Shown here one piece after another: positions 22,696 to 30,589 of a DNA stretch of 30,589 bases (within the stretch, counting starts at the first letter, position 1; each line of letters begins with the position of its first letter). A model generated the notes under the pieces. It saw nothing but the letters and a program-made list of their open reading frames with translations, was not told where the DNA came from and did no database searches. Where the stretch lies: NCBI GenBank assembly GCA_050288705.1, contig JBNKEI010000101.1, positions 1 through 30,589 on the forward strand. Reading direction: 5' to 3'. The DNA is from JBNKEI01 sp050288705 (lineage in GTDB: Bacteria; Myxococcota; Myxococcia; Myxococcales; UBA5297). A program made the translations under genes and the position numbers.

Positions 22696-24072
22696 ATGTT
22701 TAGTCATTCGTACGAGTTTCGTTTCCGAATGGGGCCGGTTGCAGTAACCATTGAGCCTTGGTTTTGGTTTTTAGCGGCGCTATTTGGTTTTCAGGCTCCT
22801 TCCACCTCAGTGGCAATTTCTTGGTTCATGATCGTGTTTTTTGCGGTATTGACCCATGAGCTTGGTCACGCACTGGCGGCAGTGGCTTTTGGCTCCAAGG
22901 CATCTATTCGATTGCATGCCTTTGGCGGGGTTACTTTCGCGGAAAAACGACTCTCCGATAGACGGGATGTATTAATGTCGCTCGGTGGACCATTGGCAGG
23001 ATTCTTGGCGGGCGGCATTGCATTAGCGCCAGGCTTTTTGGCAGAGGGGTACTCTACTTTTTGGTCAGAAGTTTTGGGAAGTTTTGGGGTGGGTAGTGTT
23101 TTATGGGCGCTAATCAACCTTATTCCAACTCTACCCCTGGATGGTGGAAAAGTTTTATTTGGGCTGTTGGGTACCCAAAGAGAACGTCTTGGCATGCTGA
23201 TTAGCGGAATAATTGCAGTTTTTGCAGTGGTTGGGGCAGCATTATACGGTTGGGTGGTGGTTTCGGTGCTATTTGGTTTGCTGGCGATTCGAAATTTTAA
23301 AAGTTGGAATGAGCTAGGGGCTGCCAATCCGCTAGATGAGCACCATGAAGAAATGGAAAGAGTTCTTGCAGACGGGTGGGAGGAACTATCCCAAGGAGAC
23401 GACTGGGAGGCAGAGCGATGGGCGCGAGTGGTATTAGCAAACGCTATTGAATCGCGGTATCGCAACCGGGCCCGGGACTTGCTAGCTTGGATAGCTTTGT
23501 CCCGATCTAATATTCGTGATGCCACTCGGCAATTAGAGCGCAGCGAACCGCCATTGGCAGCGCGAGCGCTTACTTGGGCAATGGTATTGGAAGCTTCTCA
23601 GCAAGAAAGCAATGCAACTTCTTACGCGCTACAGGCTTTAGAGGTAGAACCTTCGGACACGAGTGCTGCTCTAGGTATTCGGCTTCTTTCGCACGAAGGT
23701 CGTTTTGAGGAAGCTAGACAAATTGCCAATCAGTTTGCTTGGTCTCGGAAATGGTGGGGAGAAGCAGCCCAAGCGCATATTGACATGACTTGCAAGCTGT
23801 TTTCACAAGCTGCGCAGCGTTTCCAAACTGCTTTTGAATCGTCTGGATTGCCCGAGCATGCCTTCAAAACCGCATGTGCTTTTGCAAAAGCGCAAGAACG
23901 AGAGAAGGCAGGAAAGTGGCTTATGAAAGCTTTCGAGGCCGGTTTTGCTGATTGTGAAAAAATCGAAAGAGACCCTGACCTAGCCGACCTTCGTAATGAC
24001 CCCGAGATTGAACAGTTTCTTCAAGAAAATTCCCACAAGATTTCCCATATCTTGCCATGCGCTGGTTCTTAA
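22696..24072 (+). CDS. M50 site-2 protease with TPR-like C-terminal domain
   Basis: This is an intramembrane zinc metalloprotease of the site-2 protease (rhomboid-unrelated, M50B) type. HELGH at 54-58 in the second membrane segment and LDGG (D149) in a later one provide the zinc ligands; about five or six hydrophobic segments cover residues 15-205. From about 215 to the end the protein is soluble and helical with TPR-like pairs (EEARQIANQFAW, FKTACAFAKAQEREKAGKWL). Such enzymes cleave membrane-bound anti-sigma factors or other regulators; the substrate is unknown. Start ATG 22696 has GAGGAG rather far upstream; ATG 22732 is an alternative. It converges with the DacB gene, with only 19 bases between them. 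Confidence 0.85.
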   Translation: MFSHSYEFRFRMGPVAVTIEPWFWFLAALFGFQAPSTSVAISWFMIVFFAVLTHELGHALAAVAFGSKASIRLHAFGGVTFAEKRLSDRRDVLMSLGGPLAGFLAGGIALAPGFLAEGYSTFWSEVLGSFGVGSVLWALINLIPTLPLDGGKVLFGLLGTQRERLGMLISGIIAVFAVVGAALYGWVVVSVLFGLLAIRNFKSWNELGAANPLDEHHEEMERVLADGWEELSQGDDWEAERWARVVLANAIESRYRNRARDLLAWIALSRSNIRDATRQLERSEPPLAARALTWAMVLEASQQESNATSYALQALEVEPSDTSAALGIRLLSHEGRFEEARQIANQFAWSRKWWGEAAQAHIDMTCKLFSQAAQRFQTAFESSGLPEHAFKTACAFAKAQEREKAGKWLMKAFEAGFADCEKIERDPDLADLRNDPEIEQFLQENSHKISHILPCAGS

Positions 24073-24091
24073 ACAGTTGTTCATTGGTCGG

Positions 24092-26266
24092 TTAGCGTTT
24101 TGTATTATTACGAGGAATTTTTTCTGAAGCCATGCGAATGGAAAGCCGTTCATCCAACTTTTTTGCATAAGTGGCGAGCTTTTTATTTAGAGATTTCTGA
24201 GATTTCTGCAAGGCATTAGTGAAGGGATGTTCTTGTGATTGGGCAGATTGGATAATAGCTTTTGCCAAAAAATCCAAGGCAGCTTTTTCTGTTTCCTTAC
24301 GCACTGTTTGAAATGCGAGAATGAGTTCGTTGGGAGTATTGCGGGCGACTTCATCAAAAGGCTTGATAATCTCCTGGGCAAGGGAATCGTCTTCTATAGC
24401 CCAACTAGCAATCTTTAACAGCCTTCTTAAAGCTTCCTTGTTTCCTTCGCCGGCGATTTGCAAAAGAGAAGGCAAAACTGGAGTCTCAAAATCGTGAGTG
24501 CGAGCGGCAATACGTAATTGTCCAAATGCAAGGGGATTGATCTCTAAATGGTCCAAAAATTCATCCTGAGCTTCCTGGTCATCGGGATGTAATCGGTAAA
24601 GGGCTTCAGCGACAATTGCTCTTAAGGCCAAATCTTTTTCGGTATGTAATATAGTTCTGAAAAAAGCAGTATTCCTGGGATCGGCTTTGTTTGCCAATGA
24701 AGCGTACAGCCTTATTCGCGCCTGAAGTTTTTTCGCGCTTTGTTCCACATCGATTGGCTTTTCTTGAGGGGTTGCGGCAAGATTATCGGGAACTTTTTTT
24801 TGTCCAAATGAGGCTAGCGCAATTCCCAAAGAATCGAATACGCGCGCTACTGGACGTGCTCGTCCGGGAAAATCATTAGCCATAACCGCAAATGCCAAAG
24901 TACGCCCCTGAAGCGTTTGCACGTACCCGGCTAGAGCCGACACGTTTCCTAAAGTTCCGGTTTTGGCACGAAGCCGACGTTGGGCCGGACTCCCTTCCAT
25001 TCGTGAATGCAGAGTACCATCGACACCTGCAATTCCAAGTGAGCTAACAAATTCGGGGGCATAAGAGAATTGGTTCCACATGTAATGAAGTAATTTACAT
25101 ATTTGGGAAGCAGAAAACCGATTTGTATCATTTAAACCAGAACCGTTTTTCATTATAAACGTTCCACCTGGTATGCCCACTTCGGTTGCAAGAAAATCTT
25201 CCACTGCGCGAATGCCTGCTTCCCAGGAACCGGCAGCGTTGGTTCTTTGAGCCCCCATTGTTTTTATAAGCTGTTCGGCAGCGAAATTGGAAGAAAGCTT
25301 ATTAACTCTCTTAAGTATGATGTCTAATGTATCGCTTTGGTAATAGTGAAACAGGGATGCCTGAAACGGCGTTTTGCCGCGTACTATTTTGCCTTTGACA
25401 TTAATGCCGCGTTTTTTGAGCATATGCAGAAAGGTATTGCCAAAATACCAAGTGGGATAATCAATTTTTCTCCAGAATGAAGCGGGAGGTTGATGAAGAG
25501 GAATTGTTCCTGACACAACAATTCTCTGCTTGCCTTTCCATGGTTCGGTAGAAATGATTATATGTCGCAGGTTTTTGTGCGAAGAAGTTTTAACGCGATT
25601 TCGGACTGTAAAGAATTTGCAGCCGGGGTCCAATCGAATTTTGGCAGGAGCGCCCGATTTGTTGCCAGGGTACACATGTATGCCCACTGTATTGTAATTC
25701 AGAGAAAGGGCTCCGGCGGGAGCCATATATGGTCGATCCGAGTGCTCTTGATCAAAGCCCGGCCCCACCGACTCACTATCAAAATAAGAATCATCCAACA
25801 CAATATTTCCAGTGATTGACCGCAATCCTTTATACCACATGTCATTTACTATTAACCAAAGCCTATCGGTGGTAATTGAGGGATCGCCTTTCCCTCGAAC
25901 GTATAGATTTCCTTTTGCTTTACCTGTTCTGACCACCGTTGATGGTTGGGCGTCCATCAGAAACTCAGTATCAAATCGCCATTCGTGTCCTAACCGAACA
26001 AGCGCTGCTGCGGAGGTAAAAAGCTTAACATTGGAGGCGGGATTCAAAAGTGCGTCCGGGTTGCGGGAATAGAGAGACTTGCCGGTTTGCGCATCGATGA
26101 CCTGTACTGCCAGTCGGGCTCGCGCCAAAGTTCTATTGGAAATAACTTTATCTAGTATTTGCTGGAAACCGGGCAGACTTGCGGCTGGAGCATTGGTAGA
26201 GGGATCGGCGAGAACAGGAGGGGCGGCAAGTAAAAATAGAATCGCACAGGCGACTCGTAAAGGCAT
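24092..26266 (-). CDS. dacB: D-alanyl-D-alanine carboxypeptidase/endopeptidase (PBP4, S13 family) with long C-terminal extension
   Basis: This periplasmic penicillin-binding protein trims peptidoglycan. It has a signal peptide (to about residue 20), SxxK as S78-N-V-K81, SxN as S325-S326-N327, and K435-T-G437, plus MKNGSGLND, all typical of PBP4. The usual family length is about 480; this protein has 724 residues. The extra about 200 residues after 515 are helical and repeat-like (HEAT-type pattern, e.g. NKADPRNTAFFRTILHTEKD then ALRAIVAEALYRLHPDD) and end in a basic tail. GGGAGAA lies 6 bases before ATG. The extension is unusual and may bind a partner. Confidence 0.93.
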   Translation of the reverse strand: MPLRVACAILFLLAAPPVLADPSTNAPAASLPGFQQILDKVISNRTLARARLAVQVIDAQTGKSLYSRNPDALLNPASNVKLFTSAAALVRLGHEWRFDTEFLMDAQPSTVVRTGKAKGNLYVRGKGDPSITTDRLWLIVNDMWYKGLRSITGNIVLDDSYFDSESVGPGFDQEHSDRPYMAPAGALSLNYNTVGIHVYPGNKSGAPAKIRLDPGCKFFTVRNRVKTSSHKNLRHIIISTEPWKGKQRIVVSGTIPLHQPPASFWRKIDYPTWYFGNTFLHMLKKRGINVKGKIVRGKTPFQASLFHYYQSDTLDIILKRVNKLSSNFAAEQLIKTMGAQRTNAAGSWEAGIRAVEDFLATEVGIPGGTFIMKNGSGLNDTNRFSASQICKLLHYMWNQFSYAPEFVSSLGIAGVDGTLHSRMEGSPAQRRLRAKTGTLGNVSALAGYVQTLQGRTLAFAVMANDFPGRARPVARVFDSLGIALASFGQKKVPDNLAATPQEKPIDVEQSAKKLQARIRLYASLANKADPRNTAFFRTILHTEKDLALRAIVAEALYRLHPDDQEAQDEFLDHLEINPLAFGQLRIAARTHDFETPVLPSLLQIAGEGNKEALRRLLKIASWAIEDDSLAQEIIKPFDEVARNTPNELILAFQTVRKETEKAALDFLAKAIIQSAQSQEHPFTNALQKSQKSLNKKLATYAKKLDERLSIRMASEKIPRNNTKR

Positions 26267-26446
26267 CGGATATTCTCCCTTTATTCAGTCCAAAGGTGGA
26301 GGAAAGAACCAAAGCTTGAGTTTCTAAACTTACTGCACCTGGGCCTTTCGACTCTAGAGGAACAGTAAAAGAAAGCAAGGTGTTGACACCAACGCTCAAG
26401 AGAGGCAAAGTTCCTTTGAAAATCGTAGCATTGAATACAGTCGTGT

Positions 26447-26520
26447 CGGGGAGTGGCTCAGCCTGGTAGAGCACTTGGTTCGGGTCCAAGGGGTCGCAGG
26501 TTCAAATCCTGTCTCCCCGA
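26447..26520 (+). tRNA. tRNA-Pro (anticodon CGG)
   Basis: This 74-base cloverleaf has acceptor stem CGGGGAG/CTCCCCG, D stem GCTC/GAGC, anticodon stem CTTGG/CCAAG around loop TTCGGGT (anticodon CGG at 26481-26483), a 5-base variable loop, T stem GCAGG/CCTGT with loop TTCAAAT, and discriminator A. The CCA end is not encoded. It reads the CCG proline codon. It is followed by a strong hairpin. Confidence 0.97.
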
Positions 26521-26528
26521 TAGGGTTA

Positions 26529-26570
26529 AAGGCCCGGGATTGTTGGAGAAATCCAATGATTCCGGGCCTT
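26529..26570 (+). terminator. Hairpin terminator after tRNA-Pro
   Basis: AAGGCCCGG and TCCGGGCCTT are the outer parts of a 19-bp stem, with two wobble pairs and a GAAA loop, starting 9 bases after the tRNA. Only a short T-run (GGTTTG) follows, so termination may be partial, but stem length and position strongly suggest a tRNA terminator. Confidence 0.75.
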
Positions 26571-26804
26571 GGTTTGAGTGAGTGGCCGCATTGGTTTATA
26601 ACATTTCTGACAATTTAGCACGTTTACTGCGTGTCTTGCAGAACTTCAGCAAGTAGACAGATGCGCTTCAGCAAGTAGATCTAGTTTCCTGCAAAAAGTT
26701 TCTCTGGCAATTTTTTCTTCTTGGCGCTTGACCACGGGAGAGATTTGCCCTAGTTCAGTTTCGCCTACTGAACAGTGAAAAAAGCCAATGCTACGGAGAA
26801 ACCT

Positions 26805-27617
26805 ATGAATTTTATTGAGGCAGTGAAAGCGAATTGGAAAAATAACAATTCTATGCTTTGTGTAGGGCTTGACCCTGACTTGAATAAGATTCCGTCGCAT
26901 TTGCGGCAAAGAAAAACGCCATTGTTCGATTTTAATCAAGCAATTGTAGATGCTACTGCCGATTTAGTATGCGCTTTTAAGCCACAAATTGCCTATTATG
27001 CTGCCATAGGAGCGGAGTATGAATTAGAAAAAACCATTCAGTATATTCATGCTTCATACCCCGAAATCCCCGTTATTTTGGATGCCAAACGAAATGATAT
27101 TGGCACGACCGCATCGATGTATGCTCGGGAAGCTTTCGACCGATATCAGGCAGATGCGGTTACGGTTAACCCTTATATGGGAGGCGACACTTTAGGGCCA
27201 TTTTTGGCATACAAGGACAAGGGTGTAATAGTTCTTTGTCGCACATCGAATCCTGGTGCCTTAGATTTACAAGATTTAGAGTCAAATGGAAAAAAGCTAT
27301 ACCAAATTGTGGCGATGAAAGCTGCTAATGAGTGGAATTTACATAGCAACCTGTTGCTTGTGGTAGGGGCAACTTATCCAAAAGAGTTGGGAGAAATTCG
27401 TGCGCTGATCGGAGACATGCCGTTATTGGTGCCTGGTATTGGAGCGCAGGGCGGTAATGTAGAAGCTACCGTTACTAGCGGCAAAGATTCACAGGGGGGA
27501 GGCATGATTATCAATTCATCTCGCGCAATTATACACGCTGGTAACGGCGAGAATTTTGCGCAAGATGCTCGAAAGGCAGCTGTTTGGCAGCGGGACGAAA
27601 TCAATCGATTTCGGTAA
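26805..27617 (+). CDS. pyrF: Orotidine 5'-phosphate decarboxylase (long form)
   Basis: This enzyme decarboxylates OMP to UMP, the last step of pyrimidine synthesis. I chose ATG 26805 because GGAG lies 6 bases upstream; an earlier start at 26775 is less likely. The 270-aa length, CVGLDPDL near the N-terminus, FKPQIAYY and the catalytic LDAKRNDIGTTA (K95, D98) place it in the longer 'type 2' PyrF group; VPGIGAQGG is the phosphate-binding region. It is an isolated gene here, not with other pyr genes. Confidence 0.95.
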   Translation: MNFIEAVKANWKNNNSMLCVGLDPDLNKIPSHLRQRKTPLFDFNQAIVDATADLVCAFKPQIAYYAAIGAEYELEKTIQYIHASYPEIPVILDAKRNDIGTTASMYAREAFDRYQADAVTVNPYMGGDTLGPFLAYKDKGVIVLCRTSNPGALDLQDLESNGKKLYQIVAMKAANEWNLHSNLLLVVGATYPKELGEIRALIGDMPLLVPGIGAQGGNVEATVTSGKDSQGGGMIINSSRAIIHAGNGENFAQDARKAAVWQRDEINRFR

Positions 27618-27622
27618 TTATC

Positions 27623-27850
27623 TCATCGTTTTATTCGCAAAATAATATTCAAAAGCAATGAAAGAATAATACTTAGCAGTAGAGTGGTGCCTAGAGGAAA
27701 ATAAAATGAGAAGCGTCCACGTTGAAAGCTGAAGTCAAAAGGCAAATGCCCCAAACGTATCCATTTGCCAAAAAACCAGACTAGCAACCCGGCTGCAATC
27801 AGTACTGTTCCGGCCAATATTAGCCATTTACCAAGTGCGCTCATTTGCAT
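27623..27850 (-). CDS. DUF2905 family small membrane protein
   Basis: This 75-aa protein has two membrane helices around a conserved loop, W.RLGHLPFDFSFQRGRFSFYFPL, which is the DUF2905 signature (G-x-L-P-G/F-D... followed by FYFPL). Its function is unknown. A GGTGG-type ribosome site precedes ATG 27850 and a second in-frame ATG at 27844. It converges with pyrF, with 5 bases between the stop codons. Confidence 0.88.
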   Translation of the reverse strand: MQMSALGKWLILAGTVLIAAGLLVWFFGKWIRLGHLPFDFSFQRGRFSFYFPLGTTLLLSIILSLLLNIILRIKR

Positions 27851-28101
27851 GATCCACCCCAGCCTGATGCGACTTGATATTAGCCAACCTTAAACTAGTG
27901 TCAACTTGGAACTACTCCCTGAAACTTCCTGAACAGACTTGATTTTGTCTACAATGACTTACATTGGTGAGGATGTCCATTTTGTCGCCAACCTGCTTCC
28001 AAAAATCGAGCGCGTCAAGCGAGAGAACCCAAAAGGTGAAAAAAAAGGTAGCAACTTGGTCCTACTTTGTCAGATAACTCATCGTGGAGGTTCTTATAGT
28101 C

Positions 28102-29415
28102 ATGAGGGAGGTTGGATACAGACTTCTCAAGCGGCCTTCCAGGCATTGGCTGGCATGGGCAAGCGGGTCCATCTGGATTCTGTGTGCATGGGGAAGGGCG
28201 AAAAGGCTGGTCGCAGCAACAGTATGTGTACTTGCAGTTGCTGTTCAGTCTGGGATAGCTTCCATAGATTCATCCACCCGCAACGCTGGTTCCGGTGCTG
28301 AAAATACCGGTTTTGTTAACGGTTTTGCAAACAGCCAAGAAGAGCAGATTGCTACCGCTGACGTAATTGTATGCAATGAAGAATCACGAGTGGTTGCTCT
28401 TAAATACGACCAGAAATATGACAATGCTCCGCGAATGATAGCAAAAGGTTTCGGCAGGGATGGTCAGCAAATCCAAAAAATTGCCAGTGAGAATGATGTT
28501 TTTAGCCTAGATGATAATCAATTGGTGACAGCACTCTATGGTCTTAAAGCGGGAGACGAGATTCCAGAAAGTCTGTATGAAAAAGTTGCCGAAATACTAC
28601 ATGTGGTTTACGCAGAGCGAAAAAGAAAAGCTATTGAAAGAGTTGCCGATGCTGATGTGATTGTCTCTGACAAGCAAAACCTTGTGGTAGCTCTTAAGTA
28701 TAATAGAGAAAGCGATCTTGCCCCAAGGGTGATAGCCATAGGCTCGGGAAAAGATGCCCGGCGAATTCAAGATATCGCGAAATCAAGCAGTGTTTTTAAT
28801 GTAGAGAATCCCGCTCTTGTAAACACGCTTTCTAAGGTTGAACTTAATGAGGAAATACCGGAAGCACTTTATGATGATGTTGCCGTAGTTATAAATCTTG
28901 CGTACGCGGAAAACAAAAATAAATTAGGAAGAAAAGCAAAAAAATACGCGAAAAATACAAGAAGAGCAAGTGTTAGAAAAGTAAATGGCGTGAGAATGCC
29001 ATCGCAGCGTGAATATGCGAAATATATAAGAAACGCATGTAATCGTTATAGCGTGCCAGAAGCCTTGGCCTACGCAGTAATCTCCACTGAATCAAACTTC
29101 AATCCCAAGGCGGTTTCGTCCGTAGGGGCTCAAGGGTTGATGCAACTTATGCCCAAAACTGCTGCGGCAATGGCGGTTTCTGATCCGTTCGATCCTGAAC
29201 AGAATATTACTGGTGGAGTGCGTTACATTCGCGAACTCGCCAATATTTTTAATGGTGATATGGTGCGTATAATCGCAGGTTACAATGCGGGACCGGGAGC
29301 TGTTCGTAAGTACCGAGGGATACCTCCTTATGCAGAAACGCAAGATTATGTGCGTAAAGTGGTTTCTAGATACTATGCTTATCAAGAAGCTGGAATGGAA
29401 GGAGAGGTTGATTGA
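28102..29415 (+). CDS. Lytic transglycosylase with two FlhB/YscU C-terminal-like domains
   Basis: I chose ATG 28102 because GGAGGT lies 10 bases upstream; GTG 28084 is an alternative. The 437-aa protein has an N-terminal hydrophobic export or anchor segment at about 35-55. Residues 86-175 and 184-275 are tandem copies of a domain that matches the cytoplasmic C-terminal domain of FlhB/FhlB: VVALKYD, AP(R)xIAxGxGxD, IQxIAxxxxVFxxxxxxLVxxLxxxxxxxEIPExLYxxVAxxxxxxYAE. In true FlhB the domain begins with the NPTH autocleavage site; here the equivalents are NEES and DKQN, so cleavage is not expected. A basic linker leads to an SLT domain (about 310-430) with catalytic Glu330 (AVISTESNFN), GAQGLMQLMP and AGYNAGPGAV. 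I know of no described protein with this layout. It is likely a cell-wall-cutting enzyme tied to a secretion or flagellar system. Confidence 0.85.
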   Translation: MREVGYRLLKRPSRHWLAWASGSIWILCAWGRAKRLVAATVCVLAVAVQSGIASIDSSTRNAGSGAENTGFVNGFANSQEEQIATADVIVCNEESRVVALKYDQKYDNAPRMIAKGFGRDGQQIQKIASENDVFSLDDNQLVTALYGLKAGDEIPESLYEKVAEILHVVYAERKRKAIERVADADVIVSDKQNLVVALKYNRESDLAPRVIAIGSGKDARRIQDIAKSSSVFNVENPALVNTLSKVELNEEIPEALYDDVAVVINLAYAENKNKLGRKAKKYAKNTRRASVRKVNGVRMPSQREYAKYIRNACNRYSVPEALAYAVISTESNFNPKAVSSVGAQGLMQLMPKTAAAMAVSDPFDPEQNITGGVRYIRELANIFNGDMVRIIAGYNAGPGAVRKYRGIPPYAETQDYVRKVVSRYYAYQEAGMEGEVD

Positions 29416-29491
29416 GCTTGCATAAGCTTCTGGCTAGCTTCCCAAAAAAATATGGCGAGTGTCTGGTGAGGTTGGGCTTTGGCCAAGTTCT

Positions 29492-30322
29492 ATGAATAAC
29501 AATTACAGTCCTATAGGTGTATTCGATTCCGGCTATGGTGGATTGACTGTTCTAAAGGAATTTGTAAAAGAAATTCCTGGCTATGATTTTGTTTATTTGG
29601 GCGACAATGCTCGTAATCCCTATGGCAATAGGTCGTTTGAAACCGTCTATAATTATTCGCTGCAATCAATTAAAGCGCTGTTTTCAATGGGCTGCAATTT
29701 GATAATTGTAGCATGCAATACTGCGTCTGCGAAGGCTTTGCGATCTATTCAGCAAATAGATCTTCCCAAGATCGACTGTACCAAAAGAGTGCTTGGCGTA
29801 ATTCGTCCGACAGTGGAAATTTTAGGCAAGCTTTCTAGAGCAAAACGAATTGGCATAGTGGGAACAATTGGAACCATTAACTCCGAAAGCTACTTAATTG
29901 AAATACGCAAATTTTCTCCAGAAATTAAAGTTTATCAAGAAGCTTGTCCTATGTGGGTGCCGCTAGTGGAGAATAATGAAATTGATAATGTAGGCGCCGA
30001 TTATTTTGTTAAAAAGAATCTTGAAAATTTATTTGTTAAAGATTCGGCGATAGATACCTTGGTTCTGGGGTGTACTCATTATCCTCTACTTATGCCGGTA
30101 ATTAGAAAATTTATTCCAGCAGGAGTAACTGTCGTATCGCAGGATTTGATTGTCGCAAAAAGCTTAAGAGACTACTTGCGAAGGCATCCTAAAATGGATT
30201 CACGTTGCTCCAAAAATAATACAATTGAATTTTATACAACTGATTCGACGGAGACGTTTGACAAGTTGGGGAAAATTTTTTTTAATCGAGGAATTGTTAA
30301 TTCAAAGAACATAAAATTATGA
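29492..30322 (+). CDS. murI: Glutamate racemase
   Basis: This enzyme makes D-glutamate for peptidoglycan. I chose ATG 29492 because IGVFDSGYGGLTVLKE, with Asp12, begins close to it as in other MurI; the GTG at 29459 would add a non-conserved tail. Both catalytic cysteines are present: C75 in VACNTASA and C194 in LGCTHYPLL, with CPMWVPLVE between. The 276-aa length is normal. It lies 76 bases after the lytic transglycosylase gene on the same strand, a cell-wall-related pairing. A weak hairpin GAATCC-(8)-GGATTC after the stop at 30322 is not a convincing terminator. Confidence 0.95.
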   Translation: MNNNYSPIGVFDSGYGGLTVLKEFVKEIPGYDFVYLGDNARNPYGNRSFETVYNYSLQSIKALFSMGCNLIIVACNTASAKALRSIQQIDLPKIDCTKRVLGVIRPTVEILGKLSRAKRIGIVGTIGTINSESYLIEIRKFSPEIKVYQEACPMWVPLVENNEIDNVGADYFVKKNLENLFVKDSAIDTLVLGCTHYPLLMPVIRKFIPAGVTVVSQDLIVAKSLRDYLRRHPKMDSRCSKNNTIEFYTTDSTETFDKLGKIFFNRGIVNSKNIKL

Positions 30323-30505
30323 ATCCATACAGGTGGATTCGGGAGGGTCAGAAGGCTAAGGAATTAGAACAGTAAAAAAGTATTTGTGGCTATTCAGTTA
30401 CAGCAGTCTTGCGAAGATGGAATTTATAAATAATAGTGATGGGTATATAAAAATTGTAACTATTCAGCGACTCGTCTCCCCCGAGAAAGATGGGAGCTTG
30501 CAAAC

Positions 30506-30589
30506 ATTCCCTCTCCCTCTGGGAGAGGGTTATGGTGAGGGTTTGCGAGTCTAGAGTGCCCTCACTCTAACTCTCTCCCAAAGGGAGAG
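30506..30589. repeat. Dispersed inverted-repeat element (cut by window end)
   Basis: Two arms face each other: CCCTCTCCCTCTGGGAGAGG followed by GTTATGGTGAGGG on the left, and CCCTCACTCTAACTCTCTCC followed by CAAAGGGAGAG on the right. Each arm also folds on itself (CTCTCCC...GGGAGAG). This type of sequence is frequent as multi-copy intergenic repeats in proteobacterial genomes. The right end lies beyond the window. No gene overlaps it. Confidence 0.75.

Noticed and set aside
22539..22703. 54-codon plus-strand frame ending over the site-2 protease start
   Set aside because: It would start at TTG without a ribosome site, and the product (Cys- and Tyr-containing, ending KMHV) is not recognisable; a real small protein cannot be excluded.
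26383..26388. TTGACA upstream of tRNA-Pro as a -35 box
   Set aside because: A perfect -35 sequence, but no acceptable -10 lies 15-19 bases downstream, and the distance to the tRNA is long.
27939..28301. 120-codon plus-strand frame before and into the transglycosylase gene
   Set aside because: It overlaps the well-supported start of the transglycosylase in another frame and has no motif.

Overview
The window comes from a Gram-negative bacterium of moderate GC. The gene set (mannose-family PTS linked to HPr and Enzyme I, NtrC-type and FHA-sigma54-type regulators, a PilZ-like protein, myxobacterial-type Cys-rich repeats, long-form PyrF, DUF2905, DksA-type zinc finger) looks like the former Deltaproteobacteria (Myxococcota, Bdellovibrionota or Desulfobacterota relatives). 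This is inferred from gene content alone, and no lineage is claimed.

Region A (about 0.8-11.2 kb, all + strand, probably one operon) is an accessory signalling cluster: a membrane Ser/Thr kinase with an STAND-type ATPase, a TPR/PEGA membrane protein, a Cys-rich repeat lipoprotein, an FHA protein, a large protein with a papain-like Cys/His C-terminal domain, an overlapping gene for an exported protein, a broken second copy of the FHA gene, and a double-FHA sigma54-type AAA+ regulator that has lost its GAFTGA loop and Walker B glutamate. The two FHA copies form 210-bp direct repeats around the putative effector/immunity pair, so that pair looks like an inserted or exchangeable cassette. A working model is that the kinase phosphorylates envelope or cytosolic partners, the FHA proteins read the phosphothreonines, and the output is the secreted-type cysteine-protease/amidase-like protein. 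No secretion apparatus is in view.

Region B (11.3-15.4 kb) holds an outer-membrane barrel protein, a canonical NtrC-family response regulator, a SprA-related putative metalloprotease and a PilZ-like protein. Region C (15.5-17.3 kb) is a small decayed island: a HTH_37-type regulator, the C-terminal half of a DUF6036-like nucleotidyltransferase, the N-terminal end of an AAA ATPase, an IS200/IS605-like right-end hairpin, and REP-like palindromes carrying the tail of a GIY-YIG nuclease gene. A matching inverted copy of that repeat lies at the left end of the window, so regions A-C are bracketed by inverted repeats.

Region D (17.3-30.6 kb) is mostly housekeeping. On the minus strand are Enzyme I, HPr, EIID and EIIC (without EIIA/EIIB) and an outer-membrane protein. 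Then come a DksA/TraR protein, an M50 site-2 protease with TPR-like tail, a DacB-type D,D-peptidase, tRNA-Pro(CGG), PyrF, DUF2905, a lytic transglycosylase and MurI. The transglycosylase is the most unusual single protein: two tandem FlhB/YscU C-terminal-like domains, both without the NPTH autocleavage motif, lie between an N-terminal export segment and an SLT domain. The window ends inside a dispersed inverted-repeat element.
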